The notes under the pieces were generated by a model. It had not been told where the DNA came from. It did no database searches and was given only the letters and a program-made list of their open reading frames with translations. Position numbers and translations under genes: made by a program. Of a stretch of DNA of 64,000 nucleotides, positions 57,083 to 64,000 are shown piece after piece (the stretch's first letter is position 1; every line of letters begins with the position of its first letter). This DNA comes from Methanobrevibacter arboriphilus JCM 13429 = DSM 1125. GTDB taxonomy: Archaea; Methanobacteriota; Methanobacteria; Methanobacteriales; Methanobacteriaceae. The stretch covers positions 247,350-311,349 of the forward strand of contig NZ_JXMW01000006.1 of the NCBI RefSeq assembly GCF_002072215.1, in the 5' to 3' direction.

Positions 57083-57355
57083 CTAAAGTCTTGAAAAGTA
57101 TTCTATAGCTTTTGTAAAATCTTTAATCGTTTGTTCAGAATCTCCAGTTTCAATTCCCTCTTTAACACAATGATTAAGATGACCTTCAAGAACAATTTGT
57201 CCAACTTTGTGTAATGCAGATTTTGAAGCATTAATTTGCATTATAATATCTTCACAAGGAACATCTTCATCAATCATCCGATCAATAGCATTCAATTGCC
57301 CAATAATCTTTTTTAATCTTCGATGAAGGTTATCAGAATCCATACATTTTTTCAT
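57083..57355 (-). CDS. csoR: CsoR/DUF156-family metal-sensing repressor
   Basis: All-helical tetrameric repressor of the CsoR family, 90 aa. The copper-binding triad spacing is exact: Cys34, His59 and Cys63 (C-x24-H-x3-C) in VPCEDIIMQINASKSAL and EGHLNHCV. On binding Cu(I) such proteins leave the operator. It is the first gene before copA on the same strand, with a GGTGAT site. It should control copA and itself. Confidence 0.93.
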   Translation of the reverse strand: MKKCMDSDNLHRRLKKIIGQLNAIDRMIDEDVPCEDIIMQINASKSALHKVGQIVLEGHLNHCVKEGIETGDSEQTIKDFTKAIEYFSRL

Positions 57356-57732
57356 TTTTAATCACCAAATAATAATTATCTATATCAAAAATACTTCTTA
57401 TAGAAATAATAATATTTATAACAATAATAATTATTAAGATTTATTAATTTAATTGTTAAATTACTAATTTAATTGTTAAATTACTTTTTTAATAAATCGG
57501 TTTTTATATTACACCTATATCAATTCTATTTAAAATTTTAAGTTAAAATTCTAAAATCATATATATAAAATCCTATATAAAATATTTACATAAAATACTT
57601 ATATAAAATACCTATAGGGGTATAAGTATAATTATTAATAATAATTATATTTAAATGTTTTCATAAAAATCTAAAAAGTTTCATATTGTTATAAAGAAAA
57701 TAATAAATATAAAAAAAGCTAGAAAAAATATA
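57356..57732. other. Divergent intergenic region between csoR and DUF998 gene
   Basis: AT-rich; contains the candidate CsoR operator at 57608-57623 and short TTTAATTGTTAAATTAC repeats (57450-57490). Confidence 0.45.
57608..57623. promoter_or_regulatory. Candidate CsoR operator, divergent region
   Basis: ATACCTATAGGGGTAT is a near-perfect palindrome of the CsoR operator type (ATACCCCTATAGGGGTAT with two bases missing from one arm). It lies 110 bp before the DUF998 gene and 250 bp before csoR. Confidence 0.6.
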
Positions 57733-58389
57733 ATGAACATAAAATTACTACAAGCTTTTGGAATGGTAAGTGTAATTTTTTATTTTATTCATGTTTTCTT
57801 AGGGCAAGCTCTTTGGAAAGAATATAATCCCATAACAACCGATATAAGCTCATTAACAGCTGTAGGGTCACCAAATGCAGAATTAATTGGGATTTTCACA
57901 CTAATATATGGTATATGTGCAGTTATATTTGCAATAGGAATCGTGAGAGAATCTTTTAATAAGAAATATAGCCACATTACTAAATTAGGATTTATATTCC
58001 TATTAGCTATGACAATAATATCACTTATAGGATATGCACTATTCCCCTTGTCTCCAGATAAAGCTGCACTAAACTTTCAAAACATAATGCATATTATTAT
58101 AACTGGAATAACAGTACTTCTTACAATATTATTTTTGTTCTTTATAGGAATTGGTTTTATAAAAAAAGAGAAATTTATAAAATTAGGAAAAATATCAATA
58201 ATAACAGCCATCCTAATAATCATATTTGGAACTTTAAACCCAATTTCAGTAGCATTAGACTTGAATATTCTAGGATTAACTGAAAGGCTTGTTGTTTTCA
58301 CATTAGAGATATTTATATTCTTTTTATCATTTATATATACATTTAATATAGAATCATTTTTAAGTAAAAATAAGAATATTTCTAATTAA
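57733..58389 (+). CDS. DUF998 family membrane protein
   Basis: A 218-aa integral membrane protein with six predicted helices, of the DUF998 family. Typical parts are GQALWKEYNPITTDISSLTAVGSPNAELIG after helix 1 and ALFPLSPDKAALNFQNIMHIIITG between helices 3 and 4. The function is unknown. It is transcribed away from csoR, with a candidate CsoR operator between them, so copper-dependent expression is possible. The ribosome binding site is weak. Confidence 0.82.
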   Translation: MNIKLLQAFGMVSVIFYFIHVFLGQALWKEYNPITTDISSLTAVGSPNAELIGIFTLIYGICAVIFAIGIVRESFNKKYSHITKLGFIFLLAMTIISLIGYALFPLSPDKAALNFQNIMHIIITGITVLLTILFLFFIGIGFIKKEKFIKLGKISIITAILIIIFGTLNPISVALDLNILGLTERLVVFTLEIFIFFLSFIYTFNIESFLSKNKNISN

Positions 58390-58491
58390 TAAAATATTTT
58401 TAACTAAAAAATGTTTTTATAATTAAAACTTTTAAAATATTAATATTTTTAAAATATTAATCATATTCCAATCTTAAAAAATTCTTTAAAA

Positions 58492-59034
58492 TTAATCTTC
58501 TTTACAAACACAAAAAACACATAACGAATTTGGGTTATTAATCTGTTTTTTCTTAGCAGGACAAAAAAATTCTCCATTTTCATCCCTTACTTTTAAATTT
58601 TCACCAGGAAAGGTGGTTCCAACAGGATGAATTGGTTTTTTAATTAAAAAAGAAGAATATAATGTGACTAATATTGAAATTAAGTTAAACTTGTCTTCTC
58701 CTTTATATAGGTTGTCATAATTCAAAAATTTAGTAATATTAGAAATAGCTTTATTAAATTTATTTTTATCAATTTTAGTATGATAAACATTATTATCTCT
58801 TTTTATTTCATTTATTCTAAGTAATTGAGAAAGTATAGATTCAGTATAATGGTCTTTATACTTATCTTGAATATGTCTAAAGTCATCTCTAAGAAATGTA
58901 CTCATACCCATAATTGTATTGATAGAAACATTCTTAGATTCTTCCTTTAGAATCTTAAAAAGATCCATAGCTTCAATAGAATCATTTTCTCCTAATTTTT
59001 TTAACTTATTTAATAATTGTTCTGTTTCATTCAT
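58492..59034 (-). CDS. DUF2115 family protein
   Basis: Methanogen-specific DUF2115 protein, 180 aa. The N-terminal two thirds are helical; the C-terminus carries the signature KPIHPVGTTFPGENLKVRDENGEFFCPAKKKQ...NSLCVFCVC, with four cysteines (FCP, SLC, VFCVC) that probably bind Zn or an Fe-S cluster. No activity is known. A GGTG site precedes the ATG. It stands alone. Confidence 0.82.
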   Translation of the reverse strand: MNETEQLLNKLKKLGENDSIEAMDLFKILKEESKNVSINTIMGMSTFLRDDFRHIQDKYKDHYTESILSQLLRINEIKRDNNVYHTKIDKNKFNKAISNITKFLNYDNLYKGEDKFNLISILVTLYSSFLIKKPIHPVGTTFPGENLKVRDENGEFFCPAKKKQINNPNSLCVFCVCKED

Positions 59035-59044
59035 ATAACACCAT

Positions 59045-59200
59045 TATTCCTACAATATTCATATAACCCTATTATTCATATAATTCCATTCATATAACCC
59101 TATTATTCATATAACTCTATTCATATAACTCTATTCATATAACTCTATTCATATAACTCTATTTCTATAACTCTATTTCTATAATCTCTATTAACCCAAT
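59045..59200. repeat. 14-bp tandem repeats upstream of DUF2115 gene
   Basis: Degenerate copies of CTATTCATATAACT, about ten in a row, then CTATTTCTATAACT variants. They lie just before the start codon on the upstream side of the gene at 58492. Confidence 0.7.
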
Positions 59201-59286
59201 ATTCATATAAATCAATTATTCCAATAATACTATTATTCATATAATACCTTTTATAAATGAGATAGTTTTTTTATCAAATATACAAT

Positions 59287-60252
59287 TTATTCATACTTTA
59301 ATTTTTGAAAAAATTCTTTAAAATTGTCCAAATCAATTATTCCTTTTTCAGTAATTACACCAGTGATTAAATCTTTTGGAACAATGTCAAATGCAGGATT
59401 TCTAACCTCAGTTCCCTTTGGACAGATACGACATCCCCCATAATGAGTTACCTCTTCAGAACCCCTTTCTTCTATTTCTGTATCATAAATTGAAATTTCA
59501 CGATCAAAAGTACTGAGAGGAGCTGCAACATAAAAAGGAACATGGAAACGTTTAGCAGCTAGCGCCACCATTAAAGATCCAATTTTGTTAGCTATACCAT
59601 CATGAGCTACTCTATCTGCACCAATAACAACCTTATTAATCTCATTTTGTTGCATCAAATAACCTGCAGCTACATCAGGAATTAATTTTACAGGAATGTC
59701 TTCTTGTTGCATTTCCCAAACACTAAGACGAGCTCCTTGACCAAGAGGACGAGTTTCATCACAAATAACATTAATATCTTTACCTTCATTAAAAGCAGAC
59801 CTAACAACACCGAGAGCAGTACCATAATCAACACAAGCTAAAGCCCCAGCATTACAATGAGTTAAAATAGTATCTCCATCAGATATAATTTCAGCACCAT
59901 GCCTACCAATAGCTAAATTAGTTTCAATATCCTCTTTATACATTTCTAAAGCTTCATCAAGAAGATTATCACTAGAAAGTACCCTATCAACAGCCCAAAA
60001 AAGGTTGATAGCTGTTGGCCTAGATGCTTTTATTTCTTTAGCTACTTTTTCTAAATCTTCACCTGCAATATTCCCAAGAACCATTCCAAAAGCAGCAGCT
60101 ACACCAATAGCAGGAGCTCCACGAACAACCATTGTTTTAATAGCTAATATAACATCTTTATAAGTTTTACATTCAAAGTAAGTTAAATCATCAGGTAATT
60201 TAGTTTGATCTATGAGTATTAACTTGTTATCTTTCCATTCCATCGTTTTCAT
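59287..60252 (-). CDS. mtnA: S-methyl-5-thioribose-1-phosphate isomerase
   Basis: Converts 5-methylthioribose-1-phosphate to methylthioribulose-1-phosphate in methionine salvage. It is an eIF2B-related fold. Motifs are MKTMEWKDNKLILIDQTKLP at the N-terminus, VVRGAPAIGVAAAFGM (about residue 48), the active-site cysteine in THCNAGALACVDYG (about 145) and aspartate in VIGADRVAHDGIANKIGS (about 225). At 321 aa it has normal length. I use ATG 60250-60252 after TAGGTATC. Archaeal relatives acting on ribose-1,5-bisphosphate are longer-diverged. Confidence 0.9.
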   Translation of the reverse strand: MKTMEWKDNKLILIDQTKLPDDLTYFECKTYKDVILAIKTMVVRGAPAIGVAAAFGMVLGNIAGEDLEKVAKEIKASRPTAINLFWAVDRVLSSDNLLDEALEMYKEDIETNLAIGRHGAEIISDGDTILTHCNAGALACVDYGTALGVVRSAFNEGKDINVICDETRPLGQGARLSVWEMQQEDIPVKLIPDVAAGYLMQQNEINKVVIGADRVAHDGIANKIGSLMVALAAKRFHVPFYVAAPLSTFDREISIYDTEIEERGSEEVTHYGGCRICPKGTEVRNPAFDIVPKDLITGVITEKGIIDLDNFKEFFQKLKYE

Positions 60253-60570
60253 AATGATACCTACCAAATAATAATCTAATTAACATTAATAAATATTATT
60301 ATAGTTTACACCACTAATAAAATTTTCATTTATACAATTTTATGAAATAAAAAAATAAAAACAAAAATTGAAATAAAAAATTAAAGAATAATAGAAAGTA
60401 AAAGATAAAGAAAGAAAATATAAATTAAAGAAAATATAAGCTAAAAAATATAAACTAAAGAAAATTTAATCTAAAAACTAAAGAAAAACTAGAAAAACTA
60501 AAGAAAAGCTAAATAAAAGCTAAAAAAAAGCTAAAAAAAGGTAAATAAAAACTAAATAAGAGAATAAAAC
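60253..60570. other. Intergenic, A-rich
   Basis: AAAAAAGCTAAAGAAAA-like repeats. No gene seen. Confidence 0.4.
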
Positions 60571-61803
60571 CTATAAAATACCAGTTTTAATTAAAGCTTG
60601 ATTAATATCATTAATCAAATCATTCGAATCTTCTAAACCAACACTAAAACGGAAAAATCCATTGTTAAACTCTTCTGGATATAAATATTGCCTTTCATCA
60701 TCTTCACCAATAAAAACAATTAAACTTTCATCATGACCAAGAGAAACAGCTGATGTAATTATATTTAAATTACTAACAAACTCATTATGTTTATCATGAC
60801 TTGTATCTAATCCAAAGGATAAAACACCACCAAAACCAGAACCCATTTGTTTAACTGCAATATCATGATTGTTATGAGAATTTAATCCAGGGTAAGCTAC
60901 GAAAGTGACAATAGATAAGCTTTCTAAAAATTTAGCTATTTTTAAAGCATTTTTATTATGTTGTTCCATTCTTAAAGGAAGAGTTACAGCACCTCTCATT
61001 ATAAGCCATGCATTAAAAGGACTTATTGTTCCACCAAGATTAACTTGAGAGTCTCTTCTTATTATATCCAAATACTCAGCTTTTCCAGATATTGAACCAC
61101 CCATAGAATCTCCATGACCATTAATATATTTAGTAAGACTCTCAATTGAAAAATCTGCACCCAGTTCAATGGGTCTTTGATTATAAGGAGAAGCTAAAGT
61201 ATTATCAACTGAAACAAGTATATCATTTTCATGAGCTATTTTAGCAATTTCTGAAATATCAACAATAGATAATGTTGGATTTCCTGGAGTTTCAATATGA
61301 ATTAATTTAGTATTATCCTTTATTGCAGATTTAACATTTGCAATATCTCTAGTATCTACAATAGTAGTTTCAACTTTAAATTTTTTATTAAATAACTCAT
61401 TTAAAAGCCTGTAAACTGCGATATATGTAACATTTGAAAATATCACATGATCTCCAGTTTCTAAAAGAGAAAAAAACAAACCAGATAATGCTGCAACTCC
61501 ACTTGAAAGTACAATACAATCCTCAGCATTTTCAAGAGAAGCTATCCTTTTTTCTAAGTACTTTTGATTTGAACCACCATTTCTTGTGTAAATATTATCA
61601 TCAACACCACTCCAATTTAAAACACTTGGATCATGAGGTAATTTATAGCTATTAGCCATAGTTATAGGTCTTTTAATAGCATTTGTATCTTTATCAATAT
61701 CATTTCCAATATGAACAGCTCTTGTTTGGAAACTTAGCTTCTTATTGTTTATTTTATCAGTTATTTCATTCTTTATTTGTTTTTTATTATTTTTCATTAT
61801 CAT
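60571..61803 (-). CDS. Cys/Met metabolism PLP enzyme (cystathionine gamma-synthase / methionine gamma-lyase family)
   Basis: Fold-type I PLP enzyme of the trans-sulfuration family, 410 aa. Signs are TRAVHIGNDIDKDTNAIKRPITMANSYK, NIYTRNGGSNQKYLEKRIASLE (active-site Tyr), SSGVAALSGLFFSLL, VDNTLASPYNQRPIELGADFSIES-LTKYINGHGDSMGGSISG (PLP lysine, about residue 215), and the C-terminal GFFRFSVGLEDSNDLINDI. It could make cystathionine, use O-acetylhomoserine, or split methionine; sequence alone does not decide. It lies 318 bp upstream of mtnA on the same strand, perhaps a shared sulfur amino-acid locus. Confidence 0.85.
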   Translation of the reverse strand: MIMKNNKKQIKNEITDKINNKKLSFQTRAVHIGNDIDKDTNAIKRPITMANSYKLPHDPSVLNWSGVDDNIYTRNGGSNQKYLEKRIASLENAEDCIVLSSGVAALSGLFFSLLETGDHVIFSNVTYIAVYRLLNELFNKKFKVETTIVDTRDIANVKSAIKDNTKLIHIETPGNPTLSIVDISEIAKIAHENDILVSVDNTLASPYNQRPIELGADFSIESLTKYINGHGDSMGGSISGKAEYLDIIRRDSQVNLGGTISPFNAWLIMRGAVTLPLRMEQHNKNALKIAKFLESLSIVTFVAYPGLNSHNNHDIAVKQMGSGFGGVLSFGLDTSHDKHNEFVSNLNIITSAVSLGHDESLIVFIGEDDERQYLYPEEFNNGFFRFSVGLEDSNDLINDINQALIKTGIL

Positions 61804-62145
61804 AATTAAACATCAAATTCAATTTATTTTTAAAATAATTATTCAATATAACAATAGTTATATTTTTTATTAAATATATTTTTCGTTATATTCATGGTTA
61901 TTCCTAAACTTTTATAACTAAAAATATTAACTTGTTTTAATACTCAAAATTATTCAGCAACAAAAAGAATTGAAAATCAAAACTAGCTTTAGATTACTGT
62001 TATTTTATTCTTTTTTCCAATTACTTATTTTTACTTTATTTCCACATTTTAATTAATATTTAGCAATCCAACTATGCTTTAAATAATAGCTTTATAATGA
62101 ATTATATTAGTGTTCATAAAATTAATATGTTATTCATTGTTTAAT

Positions 62146-62176
62146 GGGGGGTTGGGGTTGGGTTGGGGTTGGGTGG
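62146..62176 (+). other. Telomere-like G-rich tract, potential G-quadruplex
   Basis: Runs GGGGGG-TT-GGGG-TT-GGG-TT-GGGG-TT-GGG-T-GG give at least five G-runs of three or more with TT loops, the classic pattern of an intramolecular G-quadruplex and similar to ciliate TTGGGG telomere repeats. Nothing similar occurs elsewhere in this AT-rich window. Confidence 0.85.
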
Positions 62177-62372
62177 AAGAGTTGTTTTTGTTATTTTATA
62201 ATAAATAGAAGTAAAAATTTAAGATGATCCGAATCAAGATTAAAAAATATTAAAATATCTCAAATCCAAAAAAAGTTTAATATTATCCTATTTAGTGTAA
62301 ATATTAACAAACATCAAGATAAAAAAAAAAGATAAAAAAATATATAGAATAAATTTCTCTTTGAAATAAAAA

Positions 62373-62395
62373 AAGGATATAAAAATAATATCCTT
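62373..62395 (-). terminator. Terminator of the adhesin-like gene
   Basis: AAGGATAT / ATATCCTT with a 7-nt loop, 17 bp after the stop codon, followed on the minus strand by a T7 run. Confidence 0.6.
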
Positions 62396-62411
62396 GAAAA
62401 AGTTTTTAATT

Positions 62412-64000
62412 TTATTTTTTCCTATAAATTAAACCTAAGCCACTTAATAAAAATACTAAGATGGGCATTATTGGTATTCCTGTATTTTTCATAGTAGCTA
62501 TTGCTACTGGATTATCACTTGTATCATTTTCAGTATTATTAGTACTATTAGTATTGTTAGTATTATTAGTTTTATTATTGTTGTTGTTTTTGGTTTCAAA
62601 TTCAGCAAATGCTAGATTACTAAAGTAATTTTCATTATCTGATAAAGCTGTAATCTTATGTTTACCAGGTGTAAGTTTAGAATTGGGTATATGGAATATT
62701 CCAACTCCATCAGAGTCTGTTATCACAGATCCTATGTATTTACCATCTAATTCAACGTCAACTTTATAATCTGGTATGGTATCACCATCTTCATCAACTA
62801 CTTTAACAATCAAATCAACAGAACCATTCTTATTTTCATTAATAGTAACATTAACAAAGCTTTCACCTTTTTTAACATCAAAACTAGTGCTGTTAGTGAA
62901 ACCTAAATATTTAGTATCACCATTGAAATTAAGTACAACTGTAGTTTTTCCAATGCTTTTGGGTTTATAAGTTAAATACCAGTAACCATTGTAATTGGTT
63001 TTCACTAAATGTTTTTTACCATCAATAGTGATTTCTAATTCACTATCAGCTATTTTATTATCTTCCTCATCGAGAAGAACACCACTTATAACAGTAGTTT
63101 TCCCTATTCTAAAATCACCTGAAATATCAATACTAGAATATGTAGCTAACTTAGTAACAGTAAAGTTAGTATTATTGGTAAAACTAGTATAATTATCATT
63201 ACCTTCCCAAGTAACATTAATAGTAAAGTCACCAGCATAAGTTGGAGTGTAATTAAGATTCCAACTACCATTATCAGCAGTTGTTACATTAAAGTTTTCA
63301 CCATCAATAATAACAGTAATAGTAGTATTAGCTATTGGATTACCATTTTCATCAGATAAAACACCATCAATTATTATAGAATCTCCAACCTTAACATCAC
63401 TAGGAATATTAATAGAAGAATTAACACCATTCTTAGCCACTAAAAAGCTAGTCACATTAGTAAAACTAGTATAATTCTCATTACCAACATAACTAACAGT
63501 AACAGTTATGTTTCCAGTACGATTAGTTGTGTAATTAAGACTCCAACCACCAGTAAAATTAATAATAACATCATCATAAACATTACCATCAACACTAACA
63601 GTCAAAGAATCAGAGCCATTACCAACATAACCAACAAGCTCACCAGAAATAGTAACATTATCACCAATACTTACAGTTTCAGGATTAACAACAATACTAG
63701 AATTAGTATCATTCAAAATCACAGTAAAACTACTTGCATTAGTAAAACCAGTATAATTCTCATTACCAACATAACTAACAGTAACAGTTATGTTTCCAGT
63801 ACGATTAGTTGTGTAATTAAGACTCCAACCACCAGTAGAATTAATAATAACATCATCATAAACATTACCATCAACACTAACAGTCAAAGAATCAGAGCCA
63901 TTACCAACATAACCAACAAGCTCACCAGAAATAGTAACATTGTTGCCAATATTTACAGTTTCAGGATTAACAACAATACTAGAATTAGTATCATTCAAAA
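62412..64000 (-). CDS. Adhesin-like surface protein, C-terminal part (5' end outside window)
   Basis: The 3' part of a large secreted protein; the frame is open to the right edge, so the N-terminus is missing. It contains at least four Ig-like (Big-type) repeats of about 94 aa, each with the pattern GDNVTISGELVG...VDGN...GGWSLNYTTNRTGNITVTVSYVGNENYT and a final YXXFTN...FTV. A different beta domain follows (SFVNVTINENKNGSVDLIVKVVDEDGDTIPDYKV), then an Asn/Thr-rich linker and a C-terminal transmembrane anchor (GIPIMPILVFLLSGLGLIYRKK). N-glycosylation sequons are very frequent. Such proteins are abundant in Methanobrevibacter and probably mediate adhesion. Confidence 0.88.
   Translation of the reverse strand, partial: LNDTNSSIVVNPETVNIGNNVTISGELVGYVGNGSDSLTVSVDGNVYDDVIINSTGGWSLNYTTNRTGNITVTVSYVGNENYTGFTNASSFTVILNDTNSSIVVNPETVSIGDNVTISGELVGYVGNGSDSLTVSVDGNVYDDVIINFTGGWSLNYTTNRTGNITVTVSYVGNENYTSFTNVTSFLVAKNGVNSSINIPSDVKVGDSIIIDGVLSDENGNPIANTTITVIIDGENFNVTTADNGSWNLNYTPTYAGDFTINVTWEGNDNYTSFTNNTNFTVTKLATYSSIDISGDFRIGKTTVISGVLLDEEDNKIADSELEITIDGKKHLVKTNYNGYWYLTYKPKSIGKTTVVLNFNGDTKYLGFTNSTSFDVKKGESFVNVTINENKNGSVDLIVKVVDEDGDTIPDYKVDVELDGKYIGSVITDSDGVGIFHIPNSKLTPGKHKITALSDNENYFSNLAFAEFETKNNNNNKTNNTNNTNSTNNTENDTSDNPVAIATMKNTGIPIMPILVFLLSGLGLIYRKK
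63436..63998. repeat. Near-identical 282-bp repeats inside the adhesin-like gene
   Basis: Two adjacent copies of a 282-bp unit differ at only a few positions (for example NIGNN/SIGDN, NSTGG/NFTGG and TGFTNAS/TSFTNVT at the protein level). The next two units are much more diverged, so this pair is a recent duplication or has been homogenised. Confidence 0.8.

Larger units (their letters stand above)
61804..62411. other. Intergenic, 608 bp with G-rich tract
   Basis: Apart from the G-rich tract at 62146-62176 and a terminator-like hairpin at 62373-62395 it is AT-rich without genes. Confidence 0.5.

Overview
The window looks like chromosomal DNA of a very AT-rich methanogenic archaeon of the order Methanobacteriales, most likely a Methanobrevibacter. 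The evidence is: heterodisulfide reductase genes hdrCB, 2-phosphoglycerate kinase (cyclic 2,3-diphosphoglycerate synthesis), diphthine synthase, Trm5-type tRNA methyltransferase, archaeal CoaD, a secreted protein with pseudomurein-binding repeats, class III (pilin-type) signal peptides, Methanobacteriales-type conserved hypotheticals (DUF2070, DUF2073, DUF2115), an archaeal 7S RNA, archaeal TATA boxes (TTTATATA) and GGTGAT-type ribosome binding sites. The species was not determined.

Layout. 1-8.1 kb: birA flanked by copies of a 35-bp repeat, an MJ0158-family PLP enzyme, a NYN-domain protein, two unknowns and rqcH. 8.3 kb: a 150-bp MITE with an exact 8-bp target duplication. 8.8-20 kb: small membrane protein, DUF2070 protein, fumarase beta subunit, an Era-like GTPase/DUF2073/Zn-ribbon cluster, an MBL-fold hydrolase, two class III pilin-like proteins, coaD and a pseudomurein-binding transglutaminase-fold protein. 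20.9-25.3 kb: radical SAM protein, aminotransferase, cation diffusion facilitator. 25.3-26 kb: tRNA-Ser(GCU) and 7S (SRP) RNA. 26.5-35.5 kb: CBS protein with 2-phosphoglycerate kinase, MFS transporter with phosphoesterase, two small conserved proteins, hdrCB with an unusual long HdrC N-terminus, and an ArcS/TGT-like protein. 36.3-45.3 kb is the accessory region: two tandem copies of a structured RNA of about 195 nt with its own promoters, a RecQ helicase, a degenerate third RNA copy, a VapBC-like pair, a MazG-like plus nuclease-helicase (DUF2075) pair, two membrane proteins and a second MITE-like element. 45.7-52 kb: dphB and two Tex paralogues, one with a degraded YqgF-like core. 52-64 kb: PaaK-type ligase, trm5, a copper-type P-ATPase with CsoR and candidate operators, DUF998 and DUF2115 proteins, mtnA, a Cys/Met-metabolism PLP enzyme, a telomere-like G-rich tract, and the 3' part of a repeat-rich adhesin-like gene running off the right edge.

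The most interesting points are: (1) the tandem RNA, whose copies keep five helices through compensatory or wobble changes and which is unlike any RNA family I recognise; (2) three genes whose only well-placed start is AUA or AUU, each exactly five bases after the GTG of a Shine-Dalgarno; (3) HdrC carrying a charged extension of about 173 residues; (4) the inactivated-looking Tex paralogue. All calls come from reading the sequence and from family knowledge; no database search was run.
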